From NCBI GenBank assembly GCA_963773335.1, contig CAVZAT010000007.1:496001-560000 (forward strand): a stretch of DNA of 64,000 bases, read 5' to 3'. The notes under the pieces were generated by a model. It searched no databases. It worked only from the letters and a program-made list of their open reading frames with translations, and was not told where the DNA came from. A program made the translations under genes and the position numbers. Source of the DNA: UBA4742 sp963773335. GTDB taxonomy: Bacteria; Actinomycetota; Acidimicrobiia; Acidimicrobiales; Acidimicrobilacustridaceae. Position 1 is the first letter of the stretch, and each line of letters opens with the position of its first letter. This document shows, piece by piece, positions 23,747 through 35,290 of this stretch.

Positions 23747-26007
23747 GTGGCAGCGAACTCGCCCGAGGGCGGTTCGGGGATGACCCCCGACGACATCGGT
23801 CGCAAGACCTTCACCACGGTCCGGAAGGGCTTCGACCCCATCGAGGTCCAGGGCTATCTGCTGGCCGTGGCCACCGAGCTGCGGGACGCACGGTCCCAGG
23901 CACTGGGTCTGGACCGGGAGCTGCAGGCTGCCCGCGAGGAAGCCAACCGCAGCCGCGACCTGGACCCGTCCCGGCTCACCGCCCTGTTGGGCGAGGAGAC
24001 GGCTCGGGTGCTCGATGCGGCTCGGATGGCGGCCGACGAGATGCGGGCCAAGGCGGAACAGTCCTCCAGCCTGCTGCTCAGCGAGACGATCGCCAGCACC
24101 GACGAGCTCAAGGCCAAGGCCGAGGAGTCCTCGACCCGGCTGCGGACCGAGGCGGAAGCGGAGGCGGCGCACCTACGGGCCGAGGCCGAGGCCGAGGCGA
24201 CGCGGGTCCGGGCCGAGGCCGCCGAGCTGCTCGAGCAGCGCCGGACCGAGGCGGAGGCCGAGGTGGCGGCCATCCGGGCACGGGGCGCCGAGCTGGCCGC
24301 CGAGGCCGAGGCGGAGGCGGCGGCGGAGATCGAGCGGGGGCGCCAGGACGGCCGCGAGATGGTGGCCGAGGCGCAGCGGGTGCGCGAGCGGATGTTGAGC
24401 GACCTGGCCCGGCGGCGCAAGGCCTTCCGCCAGCAGATCGAACGGCTCCAGGCTGGACGCGACCGGCTGATGTCGGCCTACGACGTCGTCCGCGAGACCC
24501 TCGACGTGGCCACCGAGGAGCTCACGGTGGCGTTGCCCCAGGCTCGCCTGGCCGCCGAGGCCGCCGCCCTGCGGGCGGCCGACGAACACGAGCCCACCCT
24601 CGACGAGCTCGAACGCGAGGCGGCCGGGCTCCCCGAGGTGGAGGTCGAGGTTGAGGCCCCGGCACCGTCGCAGGACCCGGCCCGCGACGCCGAAGAGGAC
24701 GTGCCGGGCCCGTCGGCGGCCGTGGCCACGGCGACGACCGATACGGATACGGGATCACCGGCCAACCCACCAGGCGACGAGTCGTCGACCTCGGAGGTGT
24801 CGCCCGATCTGCACGACGATCGCCCGCGGGCACCATCGGACGCATCGGTGGAGGGCCGTCACTCGTCTTCGGTGAAGGTCATCAAGGCCGACGAGTCCGC
24901 CGAGCCCGAATCCCAGGCCGCGGCTACGCCCCAGTCCGAGCCCCAATCCCGCCCACCGCGACCGATGCGGGGACGGCTGATGAGGCCGCCCAGTCTGATG
25001 AGGCCGTCCAGTCTGATGAGGTCGTCCAGTCTGATGAGGTCGCCCCGCACGTGGTGGCGGCCGCCGAACCTGGCGCCCACGACGATCGCCCGCCGCCACC
25101 ACCCGAGCCCGGTGAGGTGTCGAGCCTCTTCGCCCGGATCCGCGAAGAGACCGTCGTCGACGAGGACGCAGGTACCGTCGAGGTGGTCGAGACCGTCGAG
25201 GAGATCGAGATCGTCGAAGAGGTCCTGGTCGACGAGGCCGAGCTGGCCGAGCTCACATCGCTGGCGGCCACGGCCGCCCAAGCCGAGGTCCCGGTCGACG
25301 AGGAGCCGGCCGAGGCCACCGCCGGGCCCGAGCCGATGGACCCCGACCAGGAGCTGATCGCCCGGCGCGACGCGGCCCTGGTGGAGATCGAGCGCAACCT
25401 GGGCCGGCGCATCAAGCGTGAGCTGTCCGACGAGCAGAACGAGTTGCTCGACACCGTGCGCCGCCAGAAGGGCGTGCCCACTGCTGACGCCGCCCTGCCC
25501 GCCGAGGCCGACCATCTGGCCCGCTACCGCACCGCCGCGCTCCCCAGCCTGGTGGCCGCGGCCACCGCCGGCGGTGACCTGCTGGCCGACACGGGCATCG
25601 AGCTGGGTCCCGCCGGGGCCAAGGCGGGGGAGCTGGCCGCCGACCTGGCCGCCGACCTGGTCGAGCCGCTGCGCCAACGGCTGGGGCGGTGCTTCGAGGA
25701 GACCGCGGGCGACAGCGATGAGCTGGCCGAGCGGCTGCGGGCCTGTTACCGGGAGTGGAAGGGCCAGCGGGTCGACGAGCTGGTGTCGCGCCTGGCGCTG
25801 GCCGCGGCCAACCGGGGTCTGGTCGACCGCCTCCCGGAGGGGACCCTGGTCCACTGGGTGGTCGATGACGGTGACACCCCCTCACCGGACTGCGACGACA
25901 ACGCTCTGGCCGGGGACATCCCTCGGGGGGAGCCGTTCCCCACCGGCCACGCCACGCCACCGATCTCGGATCACTGCCGCTGCCTGGTGGCACCGAAGCG
26001 CCCGTGA
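23747..26007 (+). CDS. DivIVA-like coiled-coil protein with phage-capsid-like C-terminal motif (frameshifted)
   Basis: The product is about 753 residues once one missing base near 24945-24960 is allowed for. The N-terminus is a DivIVA-type domain (DIGRKTFTTVRKGFDPIEVQGYLL), then a long Ala/Glu coiled coil to about residue 290, then an acidic low-complexity linker with 18-bp DNA repeats (QSDEAV/QSDEVV units, 24990-25047). The C-terminal 200 residues are helical and end with PDCDDNALAGDIPRGEPFPTG followed by PPISDHCRCL, which resembles the Cys/His block at the end of SPP1 gp7/Mu F head-morphogenesis proteins. I infer a polar or septal scaffold; the capsid-like tail is unexplained. GTG 23747 follows a leaderless promoter. 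Confidence 0.8.
24990..25047 (+). repeat. 18-bp tandem repeat inside the DivIVA-like gene
   Basis: About three units of cagtctgatgaggycgyc encode QSDEAV/QSDEVV. The frameshift lies just upstream, so the repeat may have caused slippage or an assembly error. Confidence 0.6.
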
Positions 26008-26076
26008 GCGCGTCGTTCGGGAAAACCGGGCACCCGCGCTAGCTTCGTGAGTCCCTTCTCATAGGATGACCGCCTC

Positions 26077-29000
26077 ATGAGAGCGCCGAGTGACATGCCG
26101 CGCCGCCGCCGCCGTCGAACCAGCAACCGGGGTCGGATCCTGCTGGTGGTGGGCGTCGTGGTGTTGTTCCTGCTTGTCACCTCGCTGCGGGGCGTGGCCC
26201 GCTTCTACACCGACTACCTGTGGTTCGACAACCTCCACCTGGGCTCGGTTTTCACCGGCATCCTGGGTGCCAAGGTGGCCCTGGGGATCATCTTCACGCT
26301 GGTCTTCTTCGTCATGTGCTTCGTCAGCCTGACGGTGGCCGACCGCACCGCGCCCACCTTCCGGCCCACCGGCCCCGAGGACGAGCTGCTCACCCGCTAC
26401 CACGAGTTCGTCGAACCCCGGGCCTGGCTGGTCCGTGGGGCCGTCTCGCTGCTGTTCGGCCTGATCGCGGGCATGGGCCAGTCCAACTTGTGGCAGCAGT
26501 GGATCCTCTTCACCCACTCGCAGAGCTTCGGTATCAAGGACGCCACGTTCCACACCGACGTCGGCTTCTACGTCTTCCGCCTGCCGTTCCTGGTCAACGT
26601 CACCCAGTGGGTGTTCGACGCGCTGATCATCATCCTGCTCATCACCCTGGTGGCCGACTACCTCAACGGGGGCATCCGTCCCCAGAGCCCGCTGCAGCGG
26701 GTGACCCCCCAGGTCAAGGTGCACGTGTCGGTGCTGCTGGCGGCCATGGCGGCGGTCAAGGCGCTCGACTACTGGCTGGCCCGCTACTCGCTGACCTTCT
26801 CGAACCGCGGCTACGTGCATGGCGCGACCTACGCGGACGTGCACGCCTCGCTGCCCGCCCTCGACCTGCTGCTGATCATCGCCTTGTTGTCGTGCGGCCT
26901 GTTCATCTACAACATCTGGCAGCGCGGGTGGGTGGTGCCGGCGGTGGCCGTGGGGCTGTGGGCCTTCGTGGGCATCATCGCCGGGACGGCCTATCCCGCC
27001 TTCATCGAGGCGGTGCGGGTCAAGCCCAGCGAGTCCACCCGCGAAGCGCCCTACATCCACAACAACATCGTGGCCACTCGTCAGGCCATGGGGCTCGACC
27101 ACGTGGTGCAGCGAACGTTCGTGGACAACGCCAACGAAACGGTGGCGTCCCAGACCATCACCCACGAGTCCGGCGTCATCAACAACATCCCGCTGCTGGA
27201 CAAGAACGTGGTGCAGGACACCTTCAACAAGCAGCAGGGGTACCTGGCCTACACGGACTTCAATCGTCTGGCCAGCGACCGCTACCGCATCACCGGGGCG
27301 GACGGCAAGATCACCGAGACGCAGGTGGTGGCGTCGAGCCGCGACCTGAACCTCAGCCAGGCGCCCTCGCAGAGCTGGGAGGGCCAGCACATCCTCTACA
27401 CCCACGGCTACGGCGTGGCGCTGGCGCCGGCCAACTCGGTGAACAGCTCGGGCGGACCGGACTACCTGATCAAGAACGTGCCCACCGACATCACCCGCAG
27501 CGCCATCAAGGTCACGATGACCAAGCCCCAGGTGTACTTCTCGCTGGGCCAGTCGGGCTACGCCGTCGTGGACAGCTCCAAGGAGAAGGAGGTCGACTAC
27601 CTCAACCCCAACGGCTCGCAGAGCACGTCGAGCTACGCCGGCACCGGTGGGGTTCCGCTCAACTCGTGGATCAAGCGGGCGGCCTTCGCGCTGCGCTTCG
27701 GGGACTGGAACCCGCTGATCTCCAGCTACGTGACGCCGGGTTCGAAGATCCTCTACGTGCGCGACGTGCAGGCTCGGGTTCAGGCGGTGGCGCCCTTCTT
27801 GTCGTTCGACAGCGACCCGTACCCGGTCCTGGTGAACGGGAAGATCTACTACGTCATCGACGGCTACACGACCAGCGACCACTACCCGAACGCGGCCACG
27901 GCCGACATCTCCGACGTGGGCGCCGGCAGCGGCCTGAACAAGTCGTTCAACTACGCCCGCAACTCGGTGAAGGCCGTGGTGGACGCGTACAACGGGTCGG
28001 TCACGCTGTATGTGATCGATCAGAGCGATCCCATCATCCGGGCCTACGAGTCGGCCTTCCCCAAGCTGTTCGACCGGGGGCAGGCACCAGCCTCGATCAA
28101 GGACCACTTCCGCTACCCGCAGGACCTGTTCACGGTCCAGACCAACATGTGGGGCAACTACCACATCGACGATCCCCAGGCCTTCTACACCCAGACCGCC
28201 GGCTGGTCGATCGCCCAGGACCCGGGCAAGCAGGTGGTGAACCCGTCGCAGACGACGTCGATCAACCAGGCCGGCCAGCAGGTGCAGACCAAGGAGGCGC
28301 GGGTCCCGGCCTACTACTCGATCCTGAAGCTGCCGGGGGAGTCCCAGCCCTCGTTCATGCTGTTCCGATCCTTCGTGCCCTTCTCCAAGAACGACTCCAA
28401 GAAGACGCTCAGCGCCTTCATGGTGGCCAAGAGCGACAACTTCAACGACGACTACGGGCAACTGGTCTCCTATCAGGTGCCCAGCGACGAGCTCGTACCC
28501 GGGCCGGCGTTGGTGGGCGCAGCCATCACCTCGGACAAATCGGTGGCCGGGGTGGCCACCTTGTTGAACCAGGAGGGTTCGTCGGTCACCTGGGGCGAGC
28601 TGGTGCTGTACCCGATCGATGAGTCGCTGCTGTACGTGCGGCCCCTTTACGTGTCGGCCCAAGGTGGCACCGAGGTGCCCCAGGTCCAGGACGTGGTCGC
28701 CTCGTTCGGTGGCACGGTCGTGATCGCGCCCACGCTGCAACAGGCGCTGGCCAAGCTGTTCCCGGACGTGCCGGCCAGCGAGCTGCAGTACGTGGGCAGC
28801 GCCCCAAGGGGAGAGCGCGTCGTCGGGCGGAGGTACGAGCGGTGGGTCGGGCTCGACCACCACGACCACCGCGCCGTCCACCTCGACCACCGCCCCCACG
28901 ACCACGACGACCACGACGGGCTCGGTGCCCAAGGACCAGACGGTGGGCCAGCTGCTGGCGGAGGCGAACACCATCTTCACCAAGGCCAAGGCCGACCTGG

Positions 29001-29140
29001 CGGCCAGCTGCAGCGCCGGGAACTGCGACTTCAACAGCTACTTCGACGCCCTGAACCTGTACTCGCTCTACGTGGCCCAGGCCAACGCCCAGGAGGCGGG
29101 TTCGGCCAGCTCCACGACGACCACGGCGGCGTCCTCCTAG
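26077..29140 (+). CDS. UPF0182 family membrane protein (frameshifted)
   Basis: This protein of about 1020 residues belongs to UPF0182, large actinobacterial/cyanobacterial membrane proteins of unknown function. There are seven membrane segments in residues 15-310, starting ILLVVGVVVLFLLVTSL, then a large extracytoplasmic domain with YIHNNIVATRQAMGLD and FRYPQDLFTVQT, then a Ser/Thr/Gly-rich linker and the C-terminal helix TVGQLLAEANTIFTKAKADL. One extra base near 28803-28815 shifts the linker; the last 110 residues lie in the next frame. TAGGAT lies 9 nt before ATG 26077. Confidence 0.93.
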
Positions 29141-29188
29141 ACCCGAGGGCACCACCGCGCCCCAGGTTCGGTGCGGCGTGGCCGACGC

Positions 29189-31196
29189 TCAGATCACGCG
29201 TTCGTTGCCACCGTCGACGGGGATCTGGGCGCCGGTGGTGCAGGCGAAGCTCGGGCCGCACAGGTCGGCCACCAGCGATGCCACCACCGACGAGGACACC
29301 TCGGTGCCCAACACGTTGCGGGTGCGGTACTGGGCCGGGGTGAGGCCGTAGCTGGCGGCGCGCGCCGCGATGATCTCGTCGTCCCACAGCGCGGTGTCGA
29401 ACACCGCGTCGGGATGCACCACGTTGACCCGGATGCCGTCGGACCCCCACTCCAGGGCGGCGATCCGTGCCAGTTGGGTGAGCGCGGCCTTGGAGGCCGA
29501 GTAGGCGCCCGCCCCCTTACCGGGCGCGGGCACGTTCTTGGAGCCGACCACGACCACCCGCCCGCCGATCGGGGCGCGGGCCAGATACGGGTGGGCCAGG
29601 CGCAGCAGACGGGCCGCCGACCCGGCGTTGATGGCCATGGTCCGGTCCCACACCTCGGGATCGAGCACATCGAGCGGCGCGCCGGGCGGGAAGATGCCGG
29701 CGTTGACCACCAGCAGGTCGAGGCCGCCGAAGGCCCGCAGGGTCTGGCCCATGGTCCGGTCCAAACCAGCCGGGTCGGTGACGTCACCGGCCACGCCCAG
29801 ATAGGCGGGACCGGTGGCCACCTGGCTGACCTGGTCGGACAGGTCGAGACCGACCACCGCCGCGCCCCGGCCCAGCAGTTCGAGGGTGCAGGCCCGGCCG
29901 ATGCCCGAGGCCGCGCCGGTGACCAGGGCCACCTGGCCGGCCAGAGGTGCGGGAGCGGGCTCGCGGCTGAGCTTGGCCTGCTCGAGCTCCCAGTACTCGA
30001 CGTCGAACAGGTCGGCTTCGGAGATGCTGCGGTAGCCGCCCAGGGCTTCGGCCCGCTCGATGACCCAGACGGTGTGGTCGTAGATCTGGGCCGCCGCGGC
30101 CGCGTCGCGGCGGGCGCCGGCCGGTGGCCAGCACGCCCAGAGCGGGGTCGATCACGATGCGGGGGGCGGGGTCGACGGGAACGAGGTGGCGTCCGCCGAG
30201 GCGGGCCCGGTTGCGATCCACGTAGGCCTGGTAGGCGTCGGCGTAGGCGGCCACGTCGCGGCCCAGCAGCGGGAGGCGCTTGGTGCGCAGCACGTGGTCG
30301 GGGGTGGCCGTGCCCTGCTGGCTGACCCGGTCGAGGTCGGGGCGCGCCGCGAAGCGGCGGGTGGCTTCGGCGGTGCAGATGCACATGACCATGGGGTGGC
30401 CGGCGTGGCGGGAGACGTCGCGGCGCAGCTCGGCCAGGGCCAGGCGCTGCTCGTCGGTGTCGGGCCGGGCAACCGGTTCGGGCTCGTCGTGGGCGAAGGC
30501 GGCGTGGGCGGCGTCGAGGTGGGTCACGGCCCGGGCCACCAGCTCGACGTGGTGCTCGTAGGCGGTGCGGGCGTCGTCGGCGAAGGTGAACAGGCCGTGG
30601 TTGAGCAGCACCATGCCCCGGGTGGCGTCGGTGGCCTCGGCCGGGAAGATCTGGGCGCAGAGCCGGGCCAGGTCGAAACCGGGCATGACGTAGGGCACGA
30701 CGACCAGCTCGTCGCCGTAGACCTGGTGCACGATGTCACGGCCGTCGGGGGTGTTGGTCAGGGCCACCACCGCGTCGGCGTGGGTGTGGAGCACGAAGCG
30801 GTGGGGCAGGGTGGCGTGCAGGATCGACTCGACCGACGGGGCCGGGGCTGACGCGTCGATCGACGCGGCTTTGAGCTCGTTGGCCATGCGGCGGTCGCTG
30901 AGCCGTTCCAGCTCGGCCAGGCGGGCCACCGGGGCGAGGCGCAACGGGGCGAACCCGGCCGGCTCGATGGAGGCCATGTCCCACCCGCTGCCCTTGACCC
31001 AGAGGACTTCGACGGGGTCGCCGTGGACGTCGGCCTCGGTGGTCTTGACCGAGCTGTTGCCCCCACCGGCCAGCACCAGGGCGGGGTCGGCGCCGGCCAG
31101 GCGCGACGCGTAGACGCAGGCGCCGAGCAGGTCGTCGGGGGCGGGGGCGGTGGCTTCGTCCCAGCGGCTGGTCGTCTCATGGGTCGGGGCGCTCAT
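29189..31196 (-). CDS. rhaD: RhaD-type bifunctional aldolase / short-chain dehydrogenase (frameshifted)
   Basis: This two-domain enzyme of about 669 residues is like the rhamnulose-1-phosphate aldolase/lactaldehyde dehydrogenase fusion of actinobacteria. The N-terminal class II aldolase domain has GGGNSSVKT, the metal site HTHADAVVAL and a distal His in LLNHGLFTF. The C-terminal SDR domain has TGAASGIG, NAGIF, the catalytic YSASK and the end PVDGGN. One extra base near 30115-30122 breaks the frame between the domains, so without correction two ORFs appear (dehydrogenase alone 29189-29932). Expected role: L-rhamnose breakdown; no other rha genes are nearby. Confidence 0.88.
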
Positions 31197-31308
31197 GGGT
31201 GTGATCTCGTGGCGCAGGCGTGGGCGGCGGATGCGTGGCGGGTGACCGTCAGCTGCATGTCGTCTCTCTCCGGGATCGGGGTGACGGCCAAACCCTACGA
31301 CGATGTCG

Positions 31309-32286
31309 CTACCTGGGGAGAGGGGTGTAGGCGACCGGGATGAGGTTCACCTCCACCCGGTCGCTGGACATCCCGGCCGCGGCCAGGTCGTCGCTCAGCT
31401 GGCGCAGGCTGGGCCGGGGATCGGGGCCGGTGGCTTCCACCAGGACGCGGTCGCCGGCGGTGGTGACGGCCACCACCGACCAGTTCGCCTGGTCGGCCCA
31501 ATGTTCGGCCACCGCCTGCACGTCGGTCTGGCGCACCGAGGTGCTGTTGAGCTGATTCGAGTTGACGTAGAGCGGCACGGTCACCGCGACGAGCAGCACC
31601 CCGATGGTGACGACCGCCGCGCCCCGACGGAAGGTCGGGGTGATCTGCGTGTCGGCGGCCCGGTTGGCTCGGTAGATGGCCATGACCACGATGCCGCTGG
31701 CCAGGATGGCCGCCACGTTGGTGACGAACAGCAGCAGGGCGGCGATCGACTGGTGGTGGGCCCCAGATTCGAAGGTGAGCCCGACCACCGCCAGTGGCGG
31801 CACCAGGGAGATGGCGATGGCCACGCCGGGCAGGGTGTCGGAGATGTCGGAGCGGGCCAGGGCCACCGACCCCACCGCCCCGGTGGCCAGGGCGGCCACC
31901 AGGTCGACCAGCCGGGGCGTCACCCGCGACGCCACCTGGCCGTTGGTGGCGGCCACCACGGGGTAGGGGACGAAGAGCCCCAGCACCATGCTGACGAGCA
32001 CCACCGAGGCCGCTCCCGCCACGACCAGCACGACGCTTCGACGCAGGTTGGGTCCGTCGCGCAGCACCACGGCCACCACGATCCCCAGGATGGGGGTCAT
32101 CAGCGGGGCGACGATCATGGCCCCGATGACGGTGGCGGTGGAGTCGCTGACCACGCCGGCCGCGGCGATGACGGTGGAGAGGATCAGCAGGAGCCAGAAG
32201 CGGCTCAGTTGCCGCCTGATCTCGGGACCCTCGAAGAAGAGCTGGTTGCGCATGCGCGCCAGGTCGTCCTGACCCAGACCTCTCAC
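31309..32286 (-). CDS. DUF389 membrane protein
   Basis: The 325-residue protein is of the DUF389 (TIGR00341/TIGR00271-like) family: about six membrane segments with the signature DSTATVIGAMIVAPLMTPILG and SLVPPLAVVGL, and a soluble C-terminal domain of about 80 residues. Function of the family is unknown; a transport role is guessed. The start is GTG 32286 (VRGLGQDD). It stands alone on the minus strand between the RhaD-type gene and the ferredoxin gene. Confidence 0.88.
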   Translation of the reverse strand: MRGLGQDDLARMRNQLFFEGPEIRRQLSRFWLLLILSTVIAAAGVVSDSTATVIGAMIVAPLMTPILGIVVAVVLRDGPNLRRSVVLVVAGAASVVLVSMVLGLFVPYPVVAATNGQVASRVTPRLVDLVAALATGAVGSVALARSDISDTLPGVAIAISLVPPLAVVGLTFESGAHHQSIAALLLFVTNVAAILASGIVVMAIYRANRAADTQITPTFRRGAAVVTIGVLLVAVTVPLYVNSNQLNSTSVRQTDVQAVAEHWADQANWSVVAVTTAGDRVLVEATGPDPRPSLRQLSDDLAAAGMSSDRVEVNLIPVAYTPLPR

Positions 32287-32513
32287 CCTTGGTCCCTCCT
32301 CTTCGGGGCCGCGCCGACGCGATGGGCGCGATTCACCGTCACCGTGTCACACCGGCCGGTCCCGTGGGGTGATCGGTCAGGTTCGGCGGCGGCCGGCCTC
32401 GACCCGCGAACAGGGTTTGGTCGGCGGGGCCAGGGTGTCTGGTCGGTGAAAGGCCTATCGTCACCGGGGAGCGCCCGCCGTCCCGGCCGGGCGGCCGACC
32501 CCAGGAGCCAGCC

Positions 32514-32723
32514 ATGCGGGTGCGCATCGACCGAGATCGCTGTCAGGGCCACGGTCGCTGCTATGGCCTGGCCCCCAGCCTGTTCGAACCCGACGACCTG
32601 GGTGACGGGTACGTGATCGGCGACGGCGTGGTGTCCGCCGATCACCGGGCCGAGGCCCAGCTGGCCGTCGACACCTGTCCCGAGCAGGCCATCAGCCTGG
32701 GGGAGGATCCCCGCGATGGGTGA
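32514..32723 (+). CDS. 3Fe-4S type ferredoxin
   Basis: The 69-residue ferredoxin has Cys10 and Cys16 (DRCQGHGRC) and a third Cys in TCPEQAI. The usual fourth ligand of 4Fe-4S sites is missing, the pattern of [3Fe-4S] ferredoxins that serve actinobacterial P450s. ATG 32514 follows AGGAG with 6-nt spacing. It overlaps the P450 gene by 8 nt, so it is very likely its electron donor. No ferredoxin reductase is in the window. Confidence 0.93.
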   Translation: MRVRIDRDRCQGHGRCYGLAPSLFEPDDLGDGYVIGDGVVSADHRAEAQLAVDTCPEQAISLGEDPRDG

Positions 32724-33918
32724 CCACCCGGCGGTGCGCGACTGGGCCACCGACTTCGATCACACCGACGACGCCTGGGTCGCCGACCCGTACCCGATCT
32801 GGGACGAGCTGCGCCGCCACTGCCCGGTCGCCCACTCGCCGCGCTACGGCGGGGTGTGGCTGCCCACCACTTACGAGGACGTGGCAGCCATCGCCTACGA
32901 CACCGACCGGTTCTCGTCGCGCAGCATCATCGTGAGTGACTTCCGCCCGCCCCACGAGCTGGCGCCGGCCGGGATCGCCCCGCCCATCTCGTCGGATCCC
33001 CCGTACCACCACGACGCCCGCCGGATGTTGCTGCCCGCCTTCTCACCCCATGCCGTGGACAAGCTCGAAGCGTCGACCCGGGCCTACTGCGCCGAGCTGG
33101 TCGACGCCCAGCGGGGCAAGCCGGTGCTGGACGGCGCGGTCGACTACGCCCAGCACATCCCGGTGCGGGTCATCGCCAACATGCTGGGGCTGCCCCTCGA
33201 GGACGCGGACGTGTTCCGGGGGTTCGTGAACCACGTACTCGAAGGGGTGGCGCGGCCGATGGAGGAGCGGGCCGCGGGCATGCTTCCGCTGTTCGCCTAC
33301 CTGCGTGACCACATCGAGGACCATGTGGCTCATCCCCGCGACGATCTGATCAGCTTCCTGCTGGGCTCCGAGCTCGAGGGCCACCCGCTCGACCACTTCC
33401 AGGTCGGGCGCACCATCGCACTGGTGCTCATCGCCGGGATCGACACCACCTGGAGCGCCATCGGCGCCTCGTTGTGGCACCTGGCCCGCACCCCGGCCGA
33501 CCGCCAGCGTCTGGTGGACGATCCCGCCCTGGTGCCCACCGCGGTGGAGGAGCTGTTGCGGGCCTATGCCCCGGTGACCATGGCCCGGCTGGTGAAACAG
33601 GACATGGATTGGCACGGGTGTCCGATGAAGGCCGACGATTGGATCCTGCTGTCGTTCCCGTCGGCCAACCGCGACCCGGCCGAGTTCGACCGGCCCGACG
33701 AGGTGATCCTGGATCGCCAGCCCAACCGCCATGCCGCATTCGGCCTCGGTCCGCACCGCTGCGCGGGGTCGCACCTGGCCCGCATGGAGCTGCGGGTGGC
33801 GCTCGAGACGTGGCTGGAAGCGTTTCCCAACTTCGAGCTCGCAGACCCGGGCGCGGTGCGCTGGTCGGGGGGTCAGGTCCGGGGTCCGCGGGCGCTGCCG
33901 TTGACGATCTGTCCCTGA
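32716..33918 (+). CDS. Cytochrome P450
   Basis: This is a soluble bacterial P450 of 400 residues. The I-helix has AGIDTTWSAIG, the K-helix ExxR is in AVEELLRAYAPV, and the heme loop is FGLGPHRCAGSHLARMEL with the Cys ligand. Sequence character resembles CYP families acting on terpenes or steroids, but the substrate cannot be assigned. ATG 32716 overlaps the ferredoxin gene. Confidence 0.96.
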   Translation: MGDHPAVRDWATDFDHTDDAWVADPYPIWDELRRHCPVAHSPRYGGVWLPTTYEDVAAIAYDTDRFSSRSIIVSDFRPPHELAPAGIAPPISSDPPYHHDARRMLLPAFSPHAVDKLEASTRAYCAELVDAQRGKPVLDGAVDYAQHIPVRVIANMLGLPLEDADVFRGFVNHVLEGVARPMEERAAGMLPLFAYLRDHIEDHVAHPRDDLISFLLGSELEGHPLDHFQVGRTIALVLIAGIDTTWSAIGASLWHLARTPADRQRLVDDPALVPTAVEELLRAYAPVTMARLVKQDMDWHGCPMKADDWILLSFPSANRDPAEFDRPDEVILDRQPNRHAAFGLGPHRCAGSHLARMELRVALETWLEAFPNFELADPGAVRWSGGQVRGPRALPLTICP

Positions 33919-34061
33919 CCGGGTGGTGACCGCCCCGGCCCCCCGGAACGCCTGGCCGGTCGAGACAGGCGGTCGAGACAGGTGGTGGTCGGGCGGGTGC
34001 GTCGCCGGCGCGACCGGGCTAGGTTGCGCGGCGTCCTGCACCAGACCACGAGGGGGGTCTC

Positions 34062-35207
34062 ATGAGAGGATTGCTGGCGAAGGTTGCCGTGGTGGCGGCC
34101 GTCGGGTCGGTCCTGGCCGTGTCGGGTTGGGCGACGGGCGTGGCCGGAGCCGTGCCGCGTCCGACGCGCACCGTGTACGTGGCGCCGTTGGTGTCGTCGG
34201 GCGCGCCAGGCTGGTCGTGTCGCACCGCGGAGTTCAGCTCCATCCAGGCGGCCGTCGAGGCCGCGCCGGTGCACGGCACCGTGGTGGTGTGCCCCGGGGT
34301 GTACCACCAGAGCGTGACGGTGGACCGCTTGGTCGACCTGCACGGTCAGCCGGGGGCGGTCATCGATGCCTCGGGCCAGTTCTACGGCATCGGGGTGGCC
34401 ACCTCGTGGGTCACGGTGAGCGGGTTCACGGTGGAGAACGCCGATTCGGCCGACCCCGGTGCGCCCGATGACGGCATCATCACCGCCGGCTTCGTGCACG
34501 GGGTGCCCACGCCGGCCGATCACGTCACCATCACCGACAACGTGGTGAAGAACAACATGGGTTCGGGCATCGACGTGAACAGCTCGTCCTACTCGGTGGT
34601 CAGCCACAACCGGGCGTTCGCCAACGGGGTGGGCATCAACATGTCCGACGACCTCGGGGTGCCCGCCTCGCACAACCGGATCGTGGGCAACGTGTCCACC
34701 GACAACCCCGGGGGATGCGGCATCGCCTTGGCCGACCACACCGGGGTGGGCATCTTCGACAACCTGGTGTCGGGCAACATCGCCGACCGCAACGGGTTGG
34801 GGAGTCCGTCGGCGCCTGACTCGTCATCGGGCAGCGGCATCATCCTGGCCGACCCAACTCCCGTGGGTGGGGTGTATGACAACACCGTGGTGGCCAACCG
34901 CTTCGACGGCAACGGTCACGCCGGGGTGGCCCTGCACGGGCACGCGCCGGGCTCGGACTTCCACGGCAACGTCATCGCCTTCAACCGGATCGGTACCAAC
35001 AACCTGCGGACCGACACCGACGACCTGGAGACCACCGGGGTGTACCTGGCTGCCGTCAGCCCGCAGACCCTCACGGTGATCGCCAACGTGATCCACGACG
35101 ACCACTACGGGATCTTCACTGCCGGGCCGGTGACCGTGGCCGGGGCGCACTTCAACTTGTTCGTCCATGTGGCCCAGCCGCTCGGGGGCGTCCCGACCTA
35201 CCCGTGA
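34062..35207 (+). CDS. Secreted right-handed beta-helix repeat protein
   Basis: The 381-residue protein has a cleavable signal peptide (LLAKVAVVAAVGSVLAVSGW, ending near GVAGAVP) and a parallel beta-helix domain of repeated Asn/Gly/Val coils (for example VSHNRAFANGVGINMSDD and VVANRFDGNGHAGVALHG). An N-terminal block FSSIQAAVEAAPVHGTVVVCPGVY is typical of pectate-lyase-like or NosD-like folds. No catalytic residues can be assigned; carbohydrate binding or surface function is likely. ATG 34062 follows a GAGGGGGG ribosome site; TAGGTT at 34019 may be the -10. Confidence 0.82.
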   Translation: MRGLLAKVAVVAAVGSVLAVSGWATGVAGAVPRPTRTVYVAPLVSSGAPGWSCRTAEFSSIQAAVEAAPVHGTVVVCPGVYHQSVTVDRLVDLHGQPGAVIDASGQFYGIGVATSWVTVSGFTVENADSADPGAPDDGIITAGFVHGVPTPADHVTITDNVVKNNMGSGIDVNSSSYSVVSHNRAFANGVGINMSDDLGVPASHNRIVGNVSTDNPGGCGIALADHTGVGIFDNLVSGNIADRNGLGSPSAPDSSSGSGIILADPTPVGGVYDNTVVANRFDGNGHAGVALHGHAPGSDFHGNVIAFNRIGTNNLRTDTDDLETTGVYLAAVSPQTLTVIANVIHDDHYGIFTAGPVTVAGAHFNLFVHVAQPLGGVPTYP

Positions 35208-35240
35208 TAGACGCGAACCCGGTCGGCTGATCGAGTTGCG

Positions 35241-35271
35241 GACGGGGTCGGGAACGTGTCCCGACCCCGTC
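35241..35271. terminator. Bidirectional terminator between convergent genes
   Basis: A perfect 13-bp stem (35241-35253 with 35259-35271), GC-rich, with a 5-nt loop, sits between the beta-helix gene (+) and the DUF1634 gene (-). Confidence 0.75.
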
Positions 35272-35290
35272 GTCGGGGCACCGGCGCCGG

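Noticed and set aside
25300..26007. Prophage capsid gene
   Set aside because: The capsid-like motif is at the end of a DivIVA-domain protein under a host-type promoter, and no other phage structural genes are around.
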